The position numbers and the translations under genes are program-made. The notes below the pieces were generated by a model. That model was given only the letters and a program-made list of their open reading frames with translations. It was not told the DNA's origin and searched no databases. Positions 43,065 through 53,225 of a stretch of DNA of 64,000 nucleotides are shown piece after piece. Position 1 is the stretch's first letter; every line of letters begins with the position of its first letter. Source of the stretch: Massilia sp. Root335 (lineage in GTDB: Bacteria > Pseudomonadota > Gammaproteobacteria > Burkholderiales > Burkholderiaceae_D); contig NZ_LMCY01000028.1 of the NCBI RefSeq assembly GCF_001425685.1, positions 196,102-260,101 of the forward strand, given 5' to 3'.

Positions 43065-46000
43065 TCAGCCTTGTGGACCGGGCGCGGACACCGGCGCCGG
43101 CCCGGCGTCGGCCTGCGGCCTGGCCTTGGGCGCCGCCCGCAACACCGGCGCCGCCATCCTGATGGCCGGTGCCGCAACGTTCACGTCCGGCGCGACGTTG
43201 ACGGCGGTGCCGGTCACCGGCGCGTTCCCCACGGCCGCCGCGGCAGCCGCGCCGGTCTTCACCTGGACGCCGTTGCCCGCCTGGAGCGTCGCCTGGGTGG
43301 ACGTGGCCGTGCTGGCGCTCGAATAGCCGCCTTCGACGCTGGCCATGCCCGCGCCGCTCGACTTGCCTTCCTTGCTGCCGCCCGACACGCCGATGCTGGC
43401 AGCGAAGCCCGAGCTGGTGCTGCTGCTCGTGCTCTTCGCGTCCTTGAAGTCGACGCTGCCCGCGGCCACCGTCGCCGCGCCGTCCGCCTTCAACTGCGTG
43501 CCTTCGAAGCCGGCCTGGCCGCCCGCGCTCAGCGTGAGGTTGCCGCCTGATTTGACGCCGCCGGTGACGGCCTGGCTCGACTGGCTCGTGTCGTTCTGGA
43601 AGCCGCCGCCCGCCGTCAGGCCCGCACCCGATTCGCCGCCCTTGCCGCCACCGCCGCCGCCCGATACCTGGATGCCGGCCTGGAACGAGCTGGAGTTGCT
43701 GGTCGAGCTGCTCTCGTTGCGCGCCGCGTCCATCGTCAGCTTGCCGCCCGCGCCTATCGTGGCGTCGCCCTTGGCCGCGATGTCGGTGCCCTCGAAGTGC
43801 GCGTCGCCCTGCGTCTTGATGACGAGGCCCGCGCCGGACTGGATGCCGCCGGTGACTGCGGTCGACGAGTGCGCGCTGTCGCTGGCCTTGTCGAAGCCGC
43901 CGCTGGCGCCGCCCTCGACGGTCTTGGACCCGACGCCGACGCCGATGTTTGCCGCGGCGTTGATGGTCTGCGAGCTCGAGCTGCTGCTGGACGTGTTGTG
44001 CGCCGCCTTGTAATCCAGCGACCCGGCGCCGATCTCGACGCCGTTGTCGCCCTTGATGTTCGTGCCTTCCATCGTCGTGGCGCCGGTCGAGGTGCTGGTG
44101 GCCTTGCCGCCCGCGTGGATGTTCGATACCACGGCCGTGCTGCTGTTCGAGCTGGACGACGACTGGGTGCCGGTGTACTGCGCCTCGATGCCGACGCTGG
44201 CGCCGGCACCCGAGGCTTGCGGTGCGCCCGAGGCGCCGGCGTTCGCGCCCGCGTCCGCGTACACGCCGATGCGGGCCTCGTGCGACGATGCGTTGCTCGA
44301 CGTCCAGCTGGTGTTCGCCGCCGCCTTGCTGTCGATCGTCGTGGCCGACTGGGTGAAATTGCCGGCGGCGTCGATGTTGGTGCCGACGTCCGTGATGTTG
44401 CCGGTCGCGGTGCGGGTGATGTCGCCGTTGCCGGAGCGGATCGTCGACACCTGCGCCGTCGTCGTGCCCGACGCGTCGGTCGAGTCGGAATGGCGCGCCT
44501 GCAGGCCGATGCCGGCCTTGGCGTCCGCGGATGCCGCGCCGCCGCCGCCCAGCACCCCGGTGGACGCGCTGGCCTCGGCCTTCGCGCCGCCGCTGATGTA
44601 CAGGCCGGCCGAGGTCTTGGTCGTCGTGGTGGTCGTCGTGTTGACGTCGGTCGCGGCGGTGAACGCCATGTCCTTGGCCTTCACGTTCACGCCCTTGTCG
44701 CCGCCGAGCTCCGAACCCTGCACGGACAATTTGTCTGCCGCGTTCACGTTCAACTTGCCGCCCGCGTTGATGGTCGTGCCGTTGTTGTGGATGCCCAGGC
44801 TGTCGGTCTGCGTCGTCGTCGTGCGCATCACGTCGATCGTGGTGTCCGAATTGGCACCCGCTTCCGCGCCCGCGCCGCTGACCATGCCGGTGCGCGCGCC
44901 GGCGCTGGCCGACGCGTCGTTGTTCGAGTCCGCGTACAGGCCGACCTGCGTCGTCGTCGTCTTGCTGCTCGAGACGTGCACGTCCTGCGACGCCAGCACG
45001 TTGACGTTCTGCGCGTCGAGGCTGGCGTTGCCGCCCGTGTTGACCTTGGCGCCCTGCAGCGTGATGTCCTTGTCGGCCTTCACGTTGAGGTCCTTGCCGA
45101 CCGAGATCTCCGAACCCACGGCACGCGCATTGAGGTCGTAGGTATTCGTCGTCTTGGTCTCGGCGAGCGTGACGCCGGCGCTGCCGGACGCGCTGGCGCC
45201 CGCGTGCGCTTCCGCGCCCATGCCCATGCCCACGCCGGCCTTGCTGCCCACGCCCTTGCCGGCCGACGCGCCCGCATCCGCCGACGCATTGCCGCCGGCG
45301 CCGTCGAGTTTCAGGAACGACGTGGTCTTGGTCTCGGTCGTCGTGCGGTCGACGTCCTGGCCGGCCAGCACCTGCACCTGGCCTGCCTGGATGTCGGCGC
45401 CGCCGCCCACGTTCAGCTTCGAGCCCTGCAGCGTGAGCGTGTCCCCGCTCTTGATGTCGGCATTGCCCTTGACGTCGATGCCGGCGGCCACGTTGCGGCC
45501 CTGGAAGGTGTCGGTGGTCGTCGACGTGTTGCCGAGCAGGCCGCCGCCGACGCCGAGCCCCGAGTGTTCCGAGTAGCTCGTCGCTTCGCGCGTGTCCTGG
45601 CGCGAGATGACGTTGACGTCGCCCTTGGCGTCCAGCGCCAGGTCGCCGCCGACCTTCACCTGCGAGCCGGCGATGGTGGTGTCGCCGCCGCTCTTGATCT
45701 TGAGGTTGCCGCCGCTCGTCAGGTTCGACCCGATATTGGTCGTGGTGGCGAGGCTGCTGCCGCTGCCCGAGCCGCCCAGCAGGCCGGCGCTGCGGTGCAT
45801 CTGGCTGTCGGCGGTCGTGTTCTGGATCGTGTCGAACGTGACGTTGCCGCCCGCCGCCAGGCTGGCGTCGCCGCCGGCCTTGACGTCGGCGCCCTTGACC
45901 GTGATGTCCTTGGCCGCGTCGAGACTCAGCTTGCCGGTCGCTTCGATGCCCGCGGCCGTGCCGATGGTCGTGCGGGCGAAGTCCTTGCCGCCGTGGGTCT

Positions 46001-49000
46001 CGGCCACGGTCTGGTTGACGATGCTGCCGCCGGTCGACTTGAGCGCCAGGTCGCCGCCCTTGATCTTGCCGCCCGTGTTGGTGATGTCGCCCTTGGCCGT
46101 GATGTCCAGCTTGTCGCCCGCGATGGTGCCGCCCGTGTTCGTGACGGTGCCGGCGTCGATCTTCATATTGGTGGCCGAGATCACGGGGCCGCCGCCTTCG
46201 ATGGCGTCCTTGGTCGACTTGGCGAGGTAGACGACCGGCGCGACGACCTTCTGGCCGCCCACGACGGTTTCCACCATCCACACCATGTCCTCGGTCAGGT
46301 TCGCGACCTGGTCCGGACTCAGCGCCTGGCCGTACACGAGCCCCAGCTTGCCCGCCTCGGCGGACGCGTTGTCCATCAGCGCCTGCATCTGCGCCGCTTC
46401 GCTGTCCATGCCTTTCAGGACGTTGGCGCCGGTCTGGGCGATCAGCTGGTCGCGCACGAGCTTGGCCTCGTAGTTGGCGTCGCCCAGGCGTTTCACTTCC
46501 TTGTCGGGGTTGATGTTCAGGAGTTTCGTCAGATAGTCCGAGCCGACCGAATTGCTGCCCGCGCCGAACAGCGGGTTCGTCTCGACGAGGTATTGCGAGT
46601 TCGGGTCCCTGGCCGTGACGAAGTAGCCGTTCGGGTTCGTCGGCAGGTTCAGGTTCAGGCCCTGGAACTGGATCGTCGGCGCGGCCGCGACGTTCTGCGC
46701 CTTGGTCGATGCCGGCAGCTTCTTGACGAACGCCGAGAGCGCGCTGCCCAGCGGCGTACCCGCCAGCGGATTCGTCGCGACGGCGCTGTCGGCGCCCACG
46801 GACTGCGCCTGCGTGCCCTGCTGGTACGGCGAACCGAGGTTCATCAGGCTGCCGCCGGTGAACGTCAGATTGGTCGCGTAGATGCCGGCCTTCCATTTCT
46901 GGATCACGTGGCGGCCCGTCTCCATCAGGTGCGCGGCGGCGGCCGCCGCGTCGGCGCTGCCGGCCGAGCCGCCGAAGCAGCCGCCGTCGTTGCAGCCGTA
47001 TTGCGAATCCGTGGTCGGGTAGCTGTAGTAGTACTCGTCCGGGTCGATCAGGTGGCCGACCTTGCTCATGTGCCAGCGGCGGTCGTAGTCGATCTGCTCC
47101 AGGTGCAGGTCGGTGTTGGTGAACGCGCCGCTGCCGCTGATGTTGACGTTCGGCGCCGAGATCAGCGACGCCTGGTTGAGGCCCGCATGGCCGTAGTTCA
47201 GGTTGATCGTGCGTGCCGCGATGACCTGGCCGAACTGCGTGGGCATCGGGCCGTCGAGGCCCTGGATCCACGTGACGTTCTGCGCCCAGGTGACGTTGTG
47301 GTCGCAACCCATGTCGAGGAAGGCGCAATTGCCTTCCCAGTCGTACGGCGTCGTGACCGTGCCGTCGATGACCTGGGCGATGATCACGTTCGGCACCCGG
47401 CCCGTGGGCAGGTTGTTGAAGGCGTCGCTCGTGTTGATCGTGGTGTCGCGCAGCGCGATCACGGTATTGTAGTTGTTGAAGGTGCCGGCATTGACCTCGA
47501 TGTCGTTGGCGTCCATCGTGCCGGTCATGGTGTTGTTGTAGACCTGGCCCGTCGCGTTGACGGTCAGCTTTGCACCCGCGTACAGGGCGCCGCTGTTGTC
47601 GAAGCCCGCGCCGGCGGCCGTGGTCGTCAGGTTCGCTTCCGACGAGATGCCGCCCGTGCCCGTGTTGTCGAGCCGCGGCGCGCTCAGGGTCAGGTCGCCG
47701 GCCGTGTGGATGGCGCCTTCGTTGCGCACGCTCGCCGTGCCCGCGATCGTGCTGGCGCTGCCGTCCATGCCCAGCAGGATGACGGCGCCGCTGCCCTGGT
47801 TGACGATGCTCGCGCCGCTCAGCGTGGCGGCGGCGTTCGACTGGATGCGGCCCTGGTTCGTCAGGTTCGCGGCATACACGCCGATGGTGTCGCCGAACAG
47901 TGTGCCGCTGTTGGTCGCCCACGTCGCGGCGGCGGATGCCGCGCCCACGTTCAGCGCGGCGCCGGCCTGGATGCGGCCGCTGTTGGTGATGCCGAAGCCG
48001 GCGGCGCCGGTGACCGTCACGCCGGCCTGGCCGATGATCTTGCCGCTGTTGTCGAGCGTCGTCGACGTGTTGACCGTGAGGGTATCCGCGGCCTGGACCT
48101 GGCTGCCGTTGACGATGGCGCCGGTGCGGGAGGTCAGGCTCGCGCTGCCGCTGGACGCGACGGTGCCGCTGTTGCCGATCGTGCCGCCGCGCAGGGTCAG
48201 GGCCGAGCCGGCACCCGTCGTCTGCAGCGCCAGGCTGTTCACGAGGGAACCGCTGGCGTCGACCGTCACGCTCGTATCGCCCTGGGCCGTGCCGCTGTTG
48301 TCGAAGCCGGCGGCCGTCGCATTCAGCGTGCGGCCGGACAGCACGGCGTTGGCGCCCATGTTGCGGACCGATTGCACGGCATGCAGGTCGAGTGCGGTGG
48401 CGGCCTTGATCTGGTTGCCGTTCTCGATCGAGGCCGACGTCGCGACGAGGCCCGCGGCGTCGGCCGCGCGGATCGTGCCGTCGTTGCTGATCGACGCGCC
48501 GCGCAGGCCCAGGCTGCCGCCGGCGGCCGTCGTTTCGAGCAGGCCGCCCGTGTCGAGCGCGCCGGCGCTGTTGACGGACAGGTTCTTGCCCGCGCTGATG
48601 GCGCCGCCGTTGACGAACTGGCCGGCCTTGGCGCCGAAGTCGCCGAGCGTCTGCATGATGCTGTTGCCGTCGGCGTTGCGCAGCACGGTCGCGGCGTTCA
48701 GCCCCAGGTCGCCCGCCGCGATGATCTGGCCGTTGTTGGTCAGCGTGTCGGCCGTCGACTTCAGGCTGGCCGTGCCGGCGGCCTGCACGGTGCCGCCGTT
48801 CGTGACGGTGCCGCCGGTCAGGGCCAGGTTGCCGCCGGACGCCAGCGTCTGGATCGCGTTCGTGTTGGCGATGCCGCCCGCGACCGTCACGGCCAGGTTC
48901 GTGCCGGCCTGGATGGTGCCGGCATTGGCGACGTCGGACGCGTCGACGACGGCGCTGTCGCGCCCCAGCAGGGTGCTGTCGGCGCTGTCGTTGTTCACGG

Positions 49001-51107
49001 TCGTGGCGGCCGTGACGGTCAGCGACGCGCCCTGGACCAGCGCATGGTTCACGACGGCGCCGGCGCTCGTCAGGTTGGCGGCGCCGCCGGCGGCGACCGT
49101 GCCCGTGTTGGCGATGCTGCCGGCCGCGAGGGCGAGCGTGCCGTCCGCGCCGCCGTCCCTGGTCGCCGTCGTCAGCAGCTTGCCGCTGTTGGTCGCGGCG
49201 CCGGTGACGGTGGCGGTCAGGCCGCCGGCCGATTGCACGGTGCCCGCGTTGTCCAGGCTCGCGGCCTGCACGGCGACGTCCTTGCCGGCGCCGGTGCCGA
49301 GCAGGGCGCCGGTGGCCGCGTTCGTGACGGCGCCGCCGGCGTCGATGGTCAAGCCATTCGTGCCCTGCACGGTGCCGGCGTTGGACAGCAGCGTGGCCTG
49401 CACGGCGACGCGGTCGGCGAGCACGCGGCCCGGTGCCGTGTTGGTCACGGCCGCGGCCTGGGCGGCGCCGACGTTCAGCGCGCCCTGGGCTTGCAGCAGG
49501 CCGCTGTTGGTCAGTTGCAGCGGGGCGGACGCGGTGCCGCCGTCGATGGCGAGCGTGGCCCCGGCCAGTACGCTGCCGGCGTTGTCGATGCGCGTTGCCG
49601 CGTTCAGCGTGGCGTCGCCGCCCGCCGTCAGCTGCGCGCCGGCGCCGAGGGTCAGGGCGTTTGCGCGCGACTGCACGTTCACCTTGTCGGTGCCGGTCAG
49701 TGTCGAGGTGTCGAGGGCGACGTCGCCGTTGGCGCCGAGCGTGAGCGCGCGGTCGCCGGCCGTGGCGACCGCGCCGCTGTACAGCGTGGCGTGGGTCGCG
49801 GCGATGGTGTCGGCGTCGAGGCCGAACGTGCTGCCCGCGCCCCAGGTGCTGCCGTCGATCGTGGCGGCGCCCGCCAGTTTGACTTCGAGCGCGGCGTTGG
49901 CGCTGCGCGTCGCGCCGGCGGTCGACGTGTCGGCGAGGCTGGCGGCCTGGATGGCGAGGTCGTTGCCGGCCTTGAGCGCCGCCTCGTTCAGCAGCACGCC
50001 GCCGGCCGCCGTCACGTTCACGTCGTGCCGGGCGCTCACGGCGGCGTTGGCGCCGCCGATCTCGACCTGGCCGGCGTCCGTGGCGCCGGTCTGCACGATC
50101 GTCACGTCGCGCGCGGCGGACACGCGGCCCTGCATGAGGACCTTGCCCGCCGCGTCGACGCGGAAGTCGTCGGCGCTGGCGGCGGCGTCGCCCAGCATGC
50201 GCACGCCCACGCCGGCCTCCGTGGCGATCAGGCGGATGCGGCCCGCGTACATGCCGCCGAGCGCGCTGGAGTCGATCGCGTACTGCGGCTTGTCGGCGCT
50301 GGCGCCGACCGTGCCGGCGATATTGCGGCCGTCGTAATGCCACTGGATCGGGCCGGTGAACACACCGAGTTCGCCGCTGCCGGCCACGTTGACCTGGCCG
50401 TCGAGCTTGACCGAGCGGGTCACCAGGTCGAGGATCTGCTGGGCGCTGGCGTTCAGGCCCGCGCCCTTGATCTCGATGTCGCCGCGGCTGACGTTAAAGC
50501 CGACCAGGTTGCCGTCGGCCGCCCACACGGGCGCGCCGGTCGTCAGCGTGACGCGGTCGGTGTTGATGAAGCCGCAGCCCGTGCACGTCAGGCCGTTCGG
50601 GTTGACGACGATGACGTCGGCGCGGTTGCCGTACACCTCGGTGTAGCCGGCCAGGGTGGAGCGGTCGGTGGAGACGACCTCGTTCAGGATGACCTTGGCC
50701 GCGTCCTTCAGGTTCGTGTTGCCGACCAGGCCCCCGGCCAGTTGCGACTGGCCCACCGCGCTCTGCTTGAACGGCGTGTTGTTCAGCACCAGGCCGTTCG
50801 CGTCCACGTTGTAGGTGTTGAACGTGTTGTGCGAGATGCCGGCCCCGTTCGGGGTGTCGATGTTCACGACGGGCACGCCGTTCGGCGCGATATAGGTATT
50901 GGTCTTGCCGCCGGCGGGGACGACCGACGTGGGTGTCCTGACCTGGGCCCAGGCGGCATCCGGCGCGGCAACGGCGCCGGCCAGCACGGCGGCGGCGGCG
51001 GCGGCCTTGACGGCGCGGCCGGACTTGCCGCGTCCGCGGGCGGTTTCGGCGGCGACGATGTAGGCGCCGCGGGCGGCGCTCCAGACGTGGCGATACGAGC
51101 GGTTCAT
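43065..51107 (-). CDS. Filamentous-haemagglutinin-like exoprotein (TpsA)
   Basis: This is a 2680-residue secreted beta-helical adhesin. The N-terminus carries the ESPR extension (MNRSYRHVWSAARGAYIVAA) and a long signal peptide ending near AAWA. The TPS secretion domain (about 60-310) has NTYNVDANGLVLNNTPF, VGNTNLKDAAKVILNEV and the NPNGLTCTGCGF motif (169-180). About 450-1300 are 20-residue filamentous haemagglutinin repeats (L-T-N-S-G-T pattern). From about 1700 to 2650 runs a second repeat type (GKDLNVKADKDITLQGAKVN) typical of FhaB/CdiA stalks. The C-terminus is short and Pro/Ala-rich (PAPVSAPGPQG), with no VENN pretoxin or toxin domain, so this is an adhesin rather than a CDI toxin. It lies nine bases after tpsB with GAGAGAAG before the ATG, so they are co-transcribed; a strong terminator follows. 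Confidence 0.93.
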   Translation of the reverse strand: MNRSYRHVWSAARGAYIVAAETARGRGKSGRAVKAAAAAAVLAGAVAAPDAAWAQVRTPTSVVPAGGKTNTYIAPNGVPVVNIDTPNGAGISHNTFNTYNVDANGLVLNNTPFKQSAVGQSQLAGGLVGNTNLKDAAKVILNEVVSTDRSTLAGYTEVYGNRADVIVVNPNGLTCTGCGFINTDRVTLTTGAPVWAADGNLVGFNVSRGDIEIKGAGLNASAQQILDLVTRSVKLDGQVNVAGSGELGVFTGPIQWHYDGRNIAGTVGASADKPQYAIDSSALGGMYAGRIRLIATEAGVGVRMLGDAAASADDFRVDAAGKVLMQGRVSAARDVTIVQTGATDAGQVEIGGANAAVSARHDVNVTAAGGVLLNEAALKAGNDLAIQAASLADTSTAGATRSANAALEVKLAGAATIDGSTWGAGSTFGLDADTIAATHATLYSGAVATAGDRALTLGANGDVALDTSTLTGTDKVNVQSRANALTLGAGAQLTAGGDATLNAATRIDNAGSVLAGATLAIDGGTASAPLQLTNSGLLQAQGALNVGAAQAAAVTNTAPGRVLADRVAVQATLLSNAGTVQGTNGLTIDAGGAVTNAATGALLGTGAGKDVAVQAASLDNAGTVQSAGGLTATVTGAATNSGKLLTTATRDGGADGTLALAAGSIANTGTVAAGGAANLTSAGAVVNHALVQGASLTVTAATTVNNDSADSTLLGRDSAVVDASDVANAGTIQAGTNLAVTVAGGIANTNAIQTLASGGNLALTGGTVTNGGTVQAAGTASLKSTADTLTNNGQIIAAGDLGLNAATVLRNADGNSIMQTLGDFGAKAGQFVNGGAISAGKNLSVNSAGALDTGGLLETTAAGGSLGLRGASISNDGTIRAADAAGLVATSASIENGNQIKAATALDLHAVQSVRNMGANAVLSGRTLNATAAGFDNSGTAQGDTSVTVDASGSLVNSLALQTTGAGSALTLRGGTIGNSGTVASSGSASLTSRTGAIVNGSQVQAADTLTVNTSTTLDNSGKIIGQAGVTVTGAAGFGITNSGRIQAGAALNVGAASAAATWATNSGTLFGDTIGVYAANLTNQGRIQSNAAATLSGASIVNQGSGAVILLGMDGSASTIAGTASVRNEGAIHTAGDLTLSAPRLDNTGTGGISSEANLTTTAAGAGFDNSGALYAGAKLTVNATGQVYNNTMTGTMDANDIEVNAGTFNNYNTVIALRDTTINTSDAFNNLPTGRVPNVIIAQVIDGTVTTPYDWEGNCAFLDMGCDHNVTWAQNVTWIQGLDGPMPTQFGQVIAARTINLNYGHAGLNQASLISAPNVNISGSGAFTNTDLHLEQIDYDRRWHMSKVGHLIDPDEYYYSYPTTDSQYGCNDGGCFGGSAGSADAAAAAAHLMETGRHVIQKWKAGIYATNLTFTGGSLMNLGSPYQQGTQAQSVGADSAVATNPLAGTPLGSALSAFVKKLPASTKAQNVAAAPTIQFQGLNLNLPTNPNGYFVTARDPNSQYLVETNPLFGAGSNSVGSDYLTKLLNINPDKEVKRLGDANYEAKLVRDQLIAQTGANVLKGMDSEAAQMQALMDNASAEAGKLGLVYGQALSPDQVANLTEDMVWMVETVVGGQKVVAPVVYLAKSTKDAIEGGGPVISATNMKIDAGTVTNTGGTIAGDKLDITAKGDITNTGGKIKGGDLALKSTGGSIVNQTVAETHGGKDFARTTIGTAAGIEATGKLSLDAAKDITVKGADVKAGGDASLAAGGNVTFDTIQNTTADSQMHRSAGLLGGSGSGSSLATTTNIGSNLTSGGNLKIKSGGDTTIAGSQVKVGGDLALDAKGDVNVISRQDTREATSYSEHSGLGVGGGLLGNTSTTTDTFQGRNVAAGIDVKGNADIKSGDTLTLQGSKLNVGGGADIQAGQVQVLAGQDVDRTTTETKTTSFLKLDGAGGNASADAGASAGKGVGSKAGVGMGMGAEAHAGASASGSAGVTLAETKTTNTYDLNARAVGSEISVGKDLNVKADKDITLQGAKVNTGGNASLDAQNVNVLASQDVHVSSSKTTTTQVGLYADSNNDASASAGARTGMVSGAGAEAGANSDTTIDVMRTTTTQTDSLGIHNNGTTINAGGKLNVNAADKLSVQGSELGGDKGVNVKAKDMAFTAATDVNTTTTTTTKTSAGLYISGGAKAEASASTGVLGGGGAASADAKAGIGLQARHSDSTDASGTTTAQVSTIRSGNGDITRTATGNITDVGTNIDAAGNFTQSATTIDSKAAANTSWTSSNASSHEARIGVYADAGANAGASGAPQASGAGASVGIEAQYTGTQSSSSSNSSTAVVSNIHAGGKATSTSTGATTMEGTNIKGDNGVEIGAGSLDYKAAHNTSSSSSSSQTINAAANIGVGVGSKTVEGGASGGFDKASDSAHSSTAVTGGIQSGAGLVIKTQGDAHFEGTDIAAKGDATIGAGGKLTMDAARNESSSTSNSSSFQAGIQVSGGGGGGKGGESGAGLTAGGGFQNDTSQSSQAVTGGVKSGGNLTLSAGGQAGFEGTQLKADGAATVAAGSVDFKDAKSTSSSTSSGFAASIGVSGGSKEGKSSGAGMASVEGGYSSASTATSTQATLQAGNGVQVKTGAAAAAAVGNAPVTGTAVNVAPDVNVAAPAIRMAAPVLRAAPKARPQADAGPAPVSAPGPQG

Positions 51108-51116
51108 GGTCTTCTC

Positions 51117-52841
51117 TCAGATCTCGATGTTCAGGCGCACCCAGGTCTGGGTGCCTTCGCGCTGGAATGCGTGCGGTTCGTGCAGGGCGCGCGTAGCGGA
51201 GACGTCCAGCGAGGTCCGCTTCCACGCGATGTTCAGGCCCAGCGCGGCGCCGGACAGCGTGCCGTCAGGGTTGCCGGCGACGCGGTTCTTGACATGGCCG
51301 ACGTCCAGGCCCGCGTAGGCGCGCAGCGGGAACATCTGGCCGAACAGGGGCAGGACCGGACGCACGAAGAACTCGTTGCGCAGGTACGCGCCGTGATCGC
51401 CGGACAGCGTGTTGTTGTAGAAGCCGCGCACCGTGTACGGGCCGCCGATCAGCATCTGCTCCGTGCCGAACAGCGTGTCGCGCGCGTACTGGCCCGTCAG
51501 GCTGGACGAGACGCCCGCATCCAGGCCGCCGATCCTGAAGGGGCGCATCCAGTTGGCGTTCAGCGTGACCTTGCCGAATTGCGCGCGCGGCGCGGCGGCA
51601 TCCAGGCCATCCGCGTCGTGCAGGGCGCCGGCGAGGCCGAGGCCGCGCGAGTAGCCGAGATCGACGGACAGCGCGCCGCCCAGCAGCGCGGTGCTGGCCG
51701 TGCCGCCCAGGTCGAACACCGACAGCCGGCGGCTGCTCACGCCGAGCAGTTCGCCGCCGAGGTAGTTCTTGCTGTCCTTGACGGTCAGGTTGCCGTACAC
51801 GCCGGCGCGGGCGACCTGGTTGCGGTACAGGAGCTGGTCGACGCGCAGCGATGCGTTGCGCGACTTGCCCTGGAATTTCAATGCGTCGCCGCTGGGCAGC
51901 TGCACGGTGCTGACGAATTCGGCATCGCTGCCGGTCGCGGTGAACGTGGTCCAGCGGAACGGCACGATCGCGGTCACGCTCTTGCTTTCCGAGCCCTTGT
52001 GTTCCATGTCGTTCGGCTGCGAGCGGCGGTACGTGGCCAGCAGCAGTTCGTTCAGGCCGAGGATGCCGTCGGTGCTGAGCGCAAAGCCGGCCTGGTTGCG
52101 GCCCGTGCTTTCGGAGCCGGTGTTGTCGCCGGACAGGCTGGCGTGGACGGGGAAGGCCGGCTTGTTGTGGATGACCACCGTGCTCTCGCCCGGCGCGCGG
52201 CCCGGCTGGATGTCGAGCGTGGCGTTGTTCGACGACAGCCGGTTGACCTGGTCGATGCCTTGCTCGATGTCGCGCAGGTTCAAGAGGCCGCCGGCCGGCG
52301 GGAAGACGTTCCACGGATTGATGCGGGCACCGTCGTCGACCCGGACGGCGCCGAGGCGGCCTTCGATCACGAGGATCTCCAGGCGCTTCTTGCCGAGGTC
52401 CTGGGCCGGCAGGTAGGCGCGCGTGGTGACGTAGCCGCGGTCGATGTAGTCCTTGGTGATGAGCCCCAGGATGGCCTCGACCTCGGACACCCCGAGGCAG
52501 CGGTGGCTGAACTTCGTGCCGATCTCCGCGCGCACCGCGGCCGACAGGCCCGGCGCGCCCTGGATGGCGATGACGTCGATGTCGTGGCAGCGCGGGCCGG
52601 CGCCGGACGCGTCGACCGGCGGGCGCAGGCGGCTCGTGTCGATGCCGGGTTCGACGCGCTCGCGCGGCTTCGCGGCGTCGATGTCGCGCTTGATGCGTTC
52701 GTCCTGCTGGCGTTGCAGCACGTCGGCGCGCTGGGCGGCGGCGGCGGGGTCGAAGCCGGTCTGGGCGTGCAGGTCGGGGGCGACGGCAAATGCGGCGGCG
52801 AGGGCGCAGGCGAGCCGCGTCGGAAACTGGGAAGTGGCCAT
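51117..52841 (-). CDS. Two-partner secretion transporter TpsB (ShlB/FhaC/HecB family)
   Basis: This 574-residue outer-membrane beta-barrel exports the TpsA protein encoded next to it. The start at 52841 gives a signal peptide (MATSQFPTRLACALAAAFAV, cleavage after LHA); the longer frame to 53090 has no support. An N-terminal plug-like region contains QQDERIKRDIDAAKPRERVE; POTRA domains follow (about 80-230: VIAIQGAPGLSAAVRAEIGT, VTTRAYLPAQDLGKKRLEIL). The barrel includes the Omp85-superfamily VRGF motif in GGPYTVRGFYNN and ends VRLNIEI. It is the first gene of the tpsBA operon. Confidence 0.92.
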   Translation of the reverse strand: MATSQFPTRLACALAAAFAVAPDLHAQTGFDPAAAAQRADVLQRQQDERIKRDIDAAKPRERVEPGIDTSRLRPPVDASGAGPRCHDIDVIAIQGAPGLSAAVRAEIGTKFSHRCLGVSEVEAILGLITKDYIDRGYVTTRAYLPAQDLGKKRLEILVIEGRLGAVRVDDGARINPWNVFPPAGGLLNLRDIEQGIDQVNRLSSNNATLDIQPGRAPGESTVVIHNKPAFPVHASLSGDNTGSESTGRNQAGFALSTDGILGLNELLLATYRRSQPNDMEHKGSESKSVTAIVPFRWTTFTATGSDAEFVSTVQLPSGDALKFQGKSRNASLRVDQLLYRNQVARAGVYGNLTVKDSKNYLGGELLGVSSRRLSVFDLGGTASTALLGGALSVDLGYSRGLGLAGALHDADGLDAAAPRAQFGKVTLNANWMRPFRIGGLDAGVSSSLTGQYARDTLFGTEQMLIGGPYTVRGFYNNTLSGDHGAYLRNEFFVRPVLPLFGQMFPLRAYAGLDVGHVKNRVAGNPDGTLSGAALGLNIAWKRTSLDVSATRALHEPHAFQREGTQTWVRLNIEI

Positions 52842-53225
52842 GAGAGGCTGGGCGGTCCTTGGATTGTCGAAGACGCCGGCCCGCACGGGCGGTGCGGCCG
52901 GGAACGCGCAGCGGGCATCGGGTTTTGCCGATTTGCCCGCTGGAAATGTTTTGAATCTTAGCGACGAGCGCCCGGGCTTGTCACGGTGAATCCGGCGGCA
53001 ACGTTCAAAATGATGCTGTGTCGCAACGATTGATGGAACGCGCGTATCAGTGTTTCTATACTTTTGAAAAAGTCGTTCGCGAACAGGCAAGATTGCGATT
53101 GTTTTATTCTCGGCTTGCGCGCGACCAATTTCCTGCGGACAATTCCGCCGCGGTTTGACCGGATCGGCCCCGGGGGTGTACGGGCTGGGCTACTTTCAAG
53201 CTCCCATCGCAACCGAGGAGCCGCA
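52842..53225. other. Divergent intergenic region
   Basis: The 384 bases between tpsB and the NPQPLPP-motif gene must contain both promoters. The section around 52970-53110 is AT-richer than the flanks. GAGGAGCC before 53226 is the ribosome site of the rightward gene. I see no clear dyad or operator. Confidence 0.35.

Noticed and set aside
43065..51107. CdiA contact-dependent inhibition toxin
   Set aside because: No VENN pretoxin motif, no toxin-like C-terminus and no CdiI-like gene after it; a terminator follows directly.
43797..52961. A 3054-codon open frame on the plus strand opposite tpsA and tpsB
   Set aside because: It is antisense to two clearly coded genes with strong family motifs. 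Its composition is that of a GC-driven shadow frame (Arg/Ala/Val/Gly-rich, no domain).
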